NCBI RefSeq assembly: GCF_900099965.1
Contig: NZ_FNDJ01000005.1
Span: 397,615 to 461,614 of the forward strand
Direction: 5' to 3'
DNA from: Nonomuraea jiangxiensis
GTDB taxonomy: Bacteria; Actinomycetota; Actinomycetes; Streptosporangiales; Streptosporangiaceae
DNA length: 64,000 bases
The stretch's first letter is position 1; each line of letters begins with the position of its first letter. Made by a program: the position numbers and the translations under genes. Of the stretch, positions 61,530-64,000 are shown piece after piece. A model generated the notes under the pieces. It did not search any database and was not told where the DNA came from. It saw only the letters and a program-made list of their open reading frames with translations.

Positions 61530-62497
61530 CGGTTCCTCCTGCGGGAGAGCTGGTCGACGGCGACGGCGAGGATCACCAGGATGCCGGTGATGAGCGTCTG
61601 GTAGATCGACGGGACGCCCATGAGCTGCAGGCCGTTCCGGAACACCCCCACGATGAGCGCTCCGACCAGCGTGCCGAGCACCATCCCGCGACCGCCGAAC
61701 AGGCTGGTGCCGCCGAGAACGACCGCGGTGATGCTGTCCAGGTTGTCGGTCTGGCCGGCCTGCGGGTCGCCCACGCCGGTACGGGAGACCAGCAGCAGGG
61801 CGGCGATGCCGTACACGAAGCCGGCCAGCGTGTAGACGCCGACGGTCAGGCGGCGCGTCCTGATGCCGGTCAGGCGGGCCACCTCGGGGCTGTTGCCGAG
61901 CGCGTACACGTGCCGGCCCCACGCGGTGGAGCCCAGCAGGTACGCGAACAGCAGGAACAGCAGAATCGTCAGCAGCGAGCCGTAGGTGACGTTCGTCTGG
62001 CCGAGCCGGAAGGTCTGCCCGAGGAACGTCAGCGGCGCGGGCAGGTTCGTGACCGTCTGCTCGGCCGAGTAGATGTGGGTCAGCGCGAAGACCACGTTCA
62101 GCATGCCGAGCGTCACGATGAACGGCGGCAGTGAGATCCGCGTCACCAGCAGCCCGTTGACCAGCCCGAACCCGGCGCACACGGCGAGCCCGGCGGCGAT
62201 GGCGAGCAGCGCGGGCAGGCCGCTGTCCACGGCCAGCTTGGTCATCACGATGCCGCCGAACGCCATGATCGCGCCGTTGGCCAGGTCGATGCCCGCGGTG
62301 AGGATGATCAGTGTCTGCCCGATGGCCAGCGTGCCGACCACCATGACCTGCTGGATGATCAGGGAGAAGTTGGGCCCGGTGAAGAACTGGCCGGTGTTCA
62401 GCCCGAAGAACAGGCAGGCCAGCAGGAGGGCGGCCAGCGGGCCGGCGACAGGGGTGCTGATCAGGCGGCGTGGCAGCGTCGCTTCGGTCACGGTCAT
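61526..62497 (-). CDS. sugar ABC transporter permease (FrcC/RbsC-like)
   Basis: 323 residues with about nine to ten hydrophobic segments. The family patterns QTLIILTAGIDLANGAIMAF, LPPFIVTLGMLNVVFALTHI, ALGNSPEVARLTGI and VVLGGTSLFGGRG are present. It starts 2 bp after the binding-protein gene ends and overlaps the ATPase gene. Confidence 0.92.
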   Translation of the reverse strand: MTVTEATLPRRLISTPVAGPLAALLLACLFFGLNTGQFFTGPNFSLIIQQVMVVGTLAIGQTLIILTAGIDLANGAIMAFGGIVMTKLAVDSGLPALLAIAAGLAVCAGFGLVNGLLVTRISLPPFIVTLGMLNVVFALTHIYSAEQTVTNLPAPLTFLGQTFRLGQTNVTYGSLLTILLFLLFAYLLGSTAWGRHVYALGNSPEVARLTGIRTRRLTVGVYTLAGFVYGIAALLLVSRTGVGDPQAGQTDNLDSITAVVLGGTSLFGGRGMVLGTLVGALIVGVFRNGLQLMGVPSIYQTLITGILVILAVAVDQLSRRRNR

Positions 62498-62499
62498 GC

Positions 62500-63498
62500 T
62501 CAGCCCCAGCAGTTGGCCAGGCCGAACGCGGTGTCCTTGGCCTCGACGCCGGTGACCGCCTTATCGGTGATCAGGGTGACGCCGGTGTCGGTGTAGCCGC
62601 TGGCCTTCTGCCCGCTCTGGGCGAACGTGGCCACGGCCTTGACGCCGTCCTCGGCCATCTTGAGCGGGTACTGCTGGCTGGTGGCGGCGATCTGCCCCGC
62701 CTGTACGGCCTTGGTGCCGGTGCAGCCGCCGTCCACGGACACGATCAGCACGTCCTTCTCCCGGCCCTTGGCCTTCAGCGCCGTGTACGCGCCCAGCGCG
62801 GCGGGCTCGTTGATGGTGTAGACGAGGTTGATGCCGGGGGCCTTCTGCAGGCAGTTCTCCATGGCGGTCTGGCCCTTGGCCTGGTCGCCCCGGGTGTCCT
62901 GGGAGCAGACGACGGCCGGGTCGCCCGACTGGATCCCGAACCCCTTGAGGAACCCGTCGTGCCTGAGCTGCCCCACCGTGATGCCGGGGGCCAGGTCCAG
63001 CGTGGCGATCTTGGCGGGCTTGCCGGCCATGGCCGCCTTGGCGTACTGGCCGATCAGCTCGCCCGCCTTGAAGTTGTCGGTCGCGAACAGCGCGTCGGTG
63101 GCGTCCTGCGGCTCCGTCGGGGTGTCGAGCGCGATGACGAGGACGCCGGCGTCGCGGGCCTTCTTGATCGCCGGGACGATGGCCTTGGTGTCGCTCGGGG
63201 TGATGAGCAGGCCTTTCACGCCGGCGGCGACCATGTTCTCGATGGCCGTGATCTGGGAGGCGTTGTCGCCGTCGAACTTGCCGGCCGCGCTCATCAGCTC
63301 CAGGCCGTTGGCCTCGGCGGCCTGTTCGGCGCCTTCCTTCATCTTGACGAAGAACGGGTTGGTCTCGGTCTTGGTGATCAGCCCGACCTTGGGCTTGGCG
63401 GAGGCGCCCTGGCCGCCGCCTCCGTTGCCGCCGCAGGCTGCGACGCCGAGGACGATCAGGGTGGTGGTGAGGAGGCCGGCCGTAAGCTTTGTCTTCAT
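62500..63498 (-). CDS. sugar ABC transporter substrate-binding lipoprotein (FrcB-like)
   Basis: 332 residues. The lipobox GVAACGGN follows a short signal, then a Gly-rich linker and a type I periplasmic-binding fold ([60 protein letters not shown]). It resembles fructose/ribose binders of the FrcB group. First gene of the operon binding protein-permease-ATPase-LacI, divergent from the PfkB-type kinase. Confidence 0.92.
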   Translation of the reverse strand: MKTKLTAGLLTTTLIVLGVAACGGNGGGGQGASAKPKVGLITKTETNPFFVKMKEGAEQAAEANGLELMSAAGKFDGDNASQITAIENMVAAGVKGLLITPSDTKAIVPAIKKARDAGVLVIALDTPTEPQDATDALFATDNFKAGELIGQYAKAAMAGKPAKIATLDLAPGITVGQLRHDGFLKGFGIQSGDPAVVCSQDTRGDQAKGQTAMENCLQKAPGINLVYTINEPAALGAYTALKAKGREKDVLIVSVDGGCTGTKAVQAGQIAATSQQYPLKMAEDGVKAVATFAQSGQKASGYTDTGVTLITDKAVTGVEAKDTAFGLANCWG

Positions 63499-63533
63499 GG
63501 GCGGTGTCCCATCAGCGAGTCCTCGATGACATC

Positions 63534-63557
63534 GTTGACATATGTCAACGTTGACAT
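63534..63557. promoter_or_regulatory. compound LacI operator: two overlapping 16-bp palindromes
   Basis: GTTGACATATGTCAAC (63534-63549) and ATGTCAACGTTGACAT (63542-63557) are both perfect palindromes sharing eight bases. The second has the central CG step and AACGTT core usual for LacI-family sites. They lie between the divergent sugar operon and kinase gene, and each includes TTGACA, a possible -35. Confidence 0.85.
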
Positions 63558-63647
63558 CAGCCGTGCTGCGATGATGAACTCCGATTCCAGTTGCGTCAAT
63601 GCCTCCGTGCCGTCACGAATCGGCAATGTGCCGGAAAGGTAGGTTCG

Positions 63648-64000
63648 ATGATCGCCGTCCTGGGCGAGTGCGTCGCCGACGGCTTCACCGAGCGGCGTCC
63701 CGACGAGCGTCCGCACCCGGGAAGCCCACCGCACACCGGCATCGAACAGGCCGCCACCGAAACGGGGAACGCCGCCAGGGCTGCAGCCGGGCGCGCGGCC
63801 GAGGTCGGGAGCGCCCCCGAGGTCGGAGCCGAGAGCGGGACCGAGAGCGCGACCGTGGCCGGAGTCAGGAGCGGGGCCGGGGTTGGGAGCGGCGTCGGGG
63901 TCGGGAGCGGGGCCGGAGTCAGCAGCGGGGCCGGAGTCAGCAGCGGGGCCGGAGTCAGCAGCGGGGCCGGAGTCAGCAGCGGGGCCGGAGTCAGCAGCGG
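63648..64000 (+). CDS. PfkB-type sugar kinase, N-terminal part with in-frame repeat (runs off the right edge)
   Basis: ATG 63648 has GGAAAGGTAGG upstream. The first residues, IAVLGECVADGFTE, match the opening strand of actinomycete PfkB/fructokinase proteins, which often lie divergent to FrcBCA-type operons. Soon after, the expected sugar-binding GG motif is not seen; instead the frame enters GAGVSS hexapeptide repeats that continue to the window edge without a stop. It may be a kinase with a repeat insertion, like the two enzymes at 14.2 and 18.9 kb, or a gene disrupted by repeat expansion. The remainder is needed. Confidence 0.5.
   Translation, partial: MIAVLGECVADGFTERRPDERPHPGSPPHTGIEQAATETGNAARAAAGRAAEVGSAPEVGAESGTESATVAGVRSGAGVGSGVGVGSGAGVSSGAGVSSGAGVSSGAGVSSGAGVSS
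63870..64000. repeat. 18-bp tandem repeat reaching the window edge
   Basis: Units of 18 bp (AGCGGGGCCGGAGTCAGC) start at 63870; from 63906 the copies are virtually identical and continue past the window. More degenerate units precede it from about 63790. On the plus strand they code GAGVSS in the frame of the kinase gene. Confidence 0.92.

Overview
The window is chromosomal DNA of a high-GC actinomycete. Third codon positions are almost all G or C, GTG and TTG starts are common, and many genes appear to begin leaderless 6 to 8 nt after a TAnnnT box. The gene content (DUF1918, an ECF42 sigma factor with a DGPF protein, a PIG-L deacetylase of the mycothiol-amidase type, a class III cyclase, many SDRs and TetR regulators) fits a soil member of the Streptosporangiales or Streptomyces type. 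I cannot name the genus. No tRNA, rRNA, CRISPR array, prophage or intact insertion sequence was seen.

1-13.6 kb: a cut-off aldo/keto reductase divergent from an MmyB-type regulator; a tight minus-strand run of KhtT and KhtU (K+/H+ antiporter), a pentapeptide-repeat protein and a membrane-anchored beta-helix protein; a PCMT-like methyltransferase; a cysteine-free HesB-fold protein; a CE7 esterase; a 1355-residue secreted beta-repeat protein of unknown function; an isoprenylcysteine-methyltransferase-like membrane protein.

13.6-20.6 kb: small genes separated by, or carrying, GC-rich tandem repeats. YnfA, a zinc alcohol dehydrogenase, a nucleotidyltransferase, DUF1918, a tandem Phd/YefM orphan antitoxin, two SDRs and a methyltransferase lie here. 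Arrays of 28, about 25, 19 and 17 bp lie outside genes. Three of them start at, or include, the stop codon of the gene they follow. Frame-preserving arrays (18 bp and mixed multiples of 3) put low-complexity loops of about 100-145 residues inside the dehydrogenase and the methyltransferase, and a third such array opens a sugar kinase at the right edge.

20.6-33.3 kb: a catabolic gene set. A family-5 (Dpp/Opp) ABC transporter, an M20 amidohydrolase, an S58 peptidase, an aldehyde dehydrogenase and a Tat-exported family PL8 polysaccharide lyase run on the minus strand. A GntR/FCD regulator is divergent. The same perfect 7-1-7 palindrome lies in front of the transporter/regulator pair and in front of the SDR at 19857, which ties them into one local regulon.

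33.3-54.3 kb: a class III cyclase, two acyl-CoA synthetases, ECF42 plus DGPF, a NUDIX fusion, a two-component system beside a broken ABC exporter, an intact two-gene exporter with SDR and a divergent HTH-MarR regulator, a GT1 glycosyltransferase, a secreted glycerophosphodiesterase, a TTC38-like TPR protein, and a TetR-tautomerase pair.

54.3-58 kb: decayed genes (a TetR without its helix-turn-helix, a flavin monooxygenase stub, a RibD C-terminal stub) mixed with an NmrA-like protein and a TetR/DUF3224 pair that shares a 19-bp operator. 58-64 kb: SRPBCC protein, PIG-L deacetylase, then a sugar ABC operon (binding protein, permease, ATPase, LacI) divergent from a PfkB-type kinase around a compound operator made of two overlapping 16-bp palindromes.
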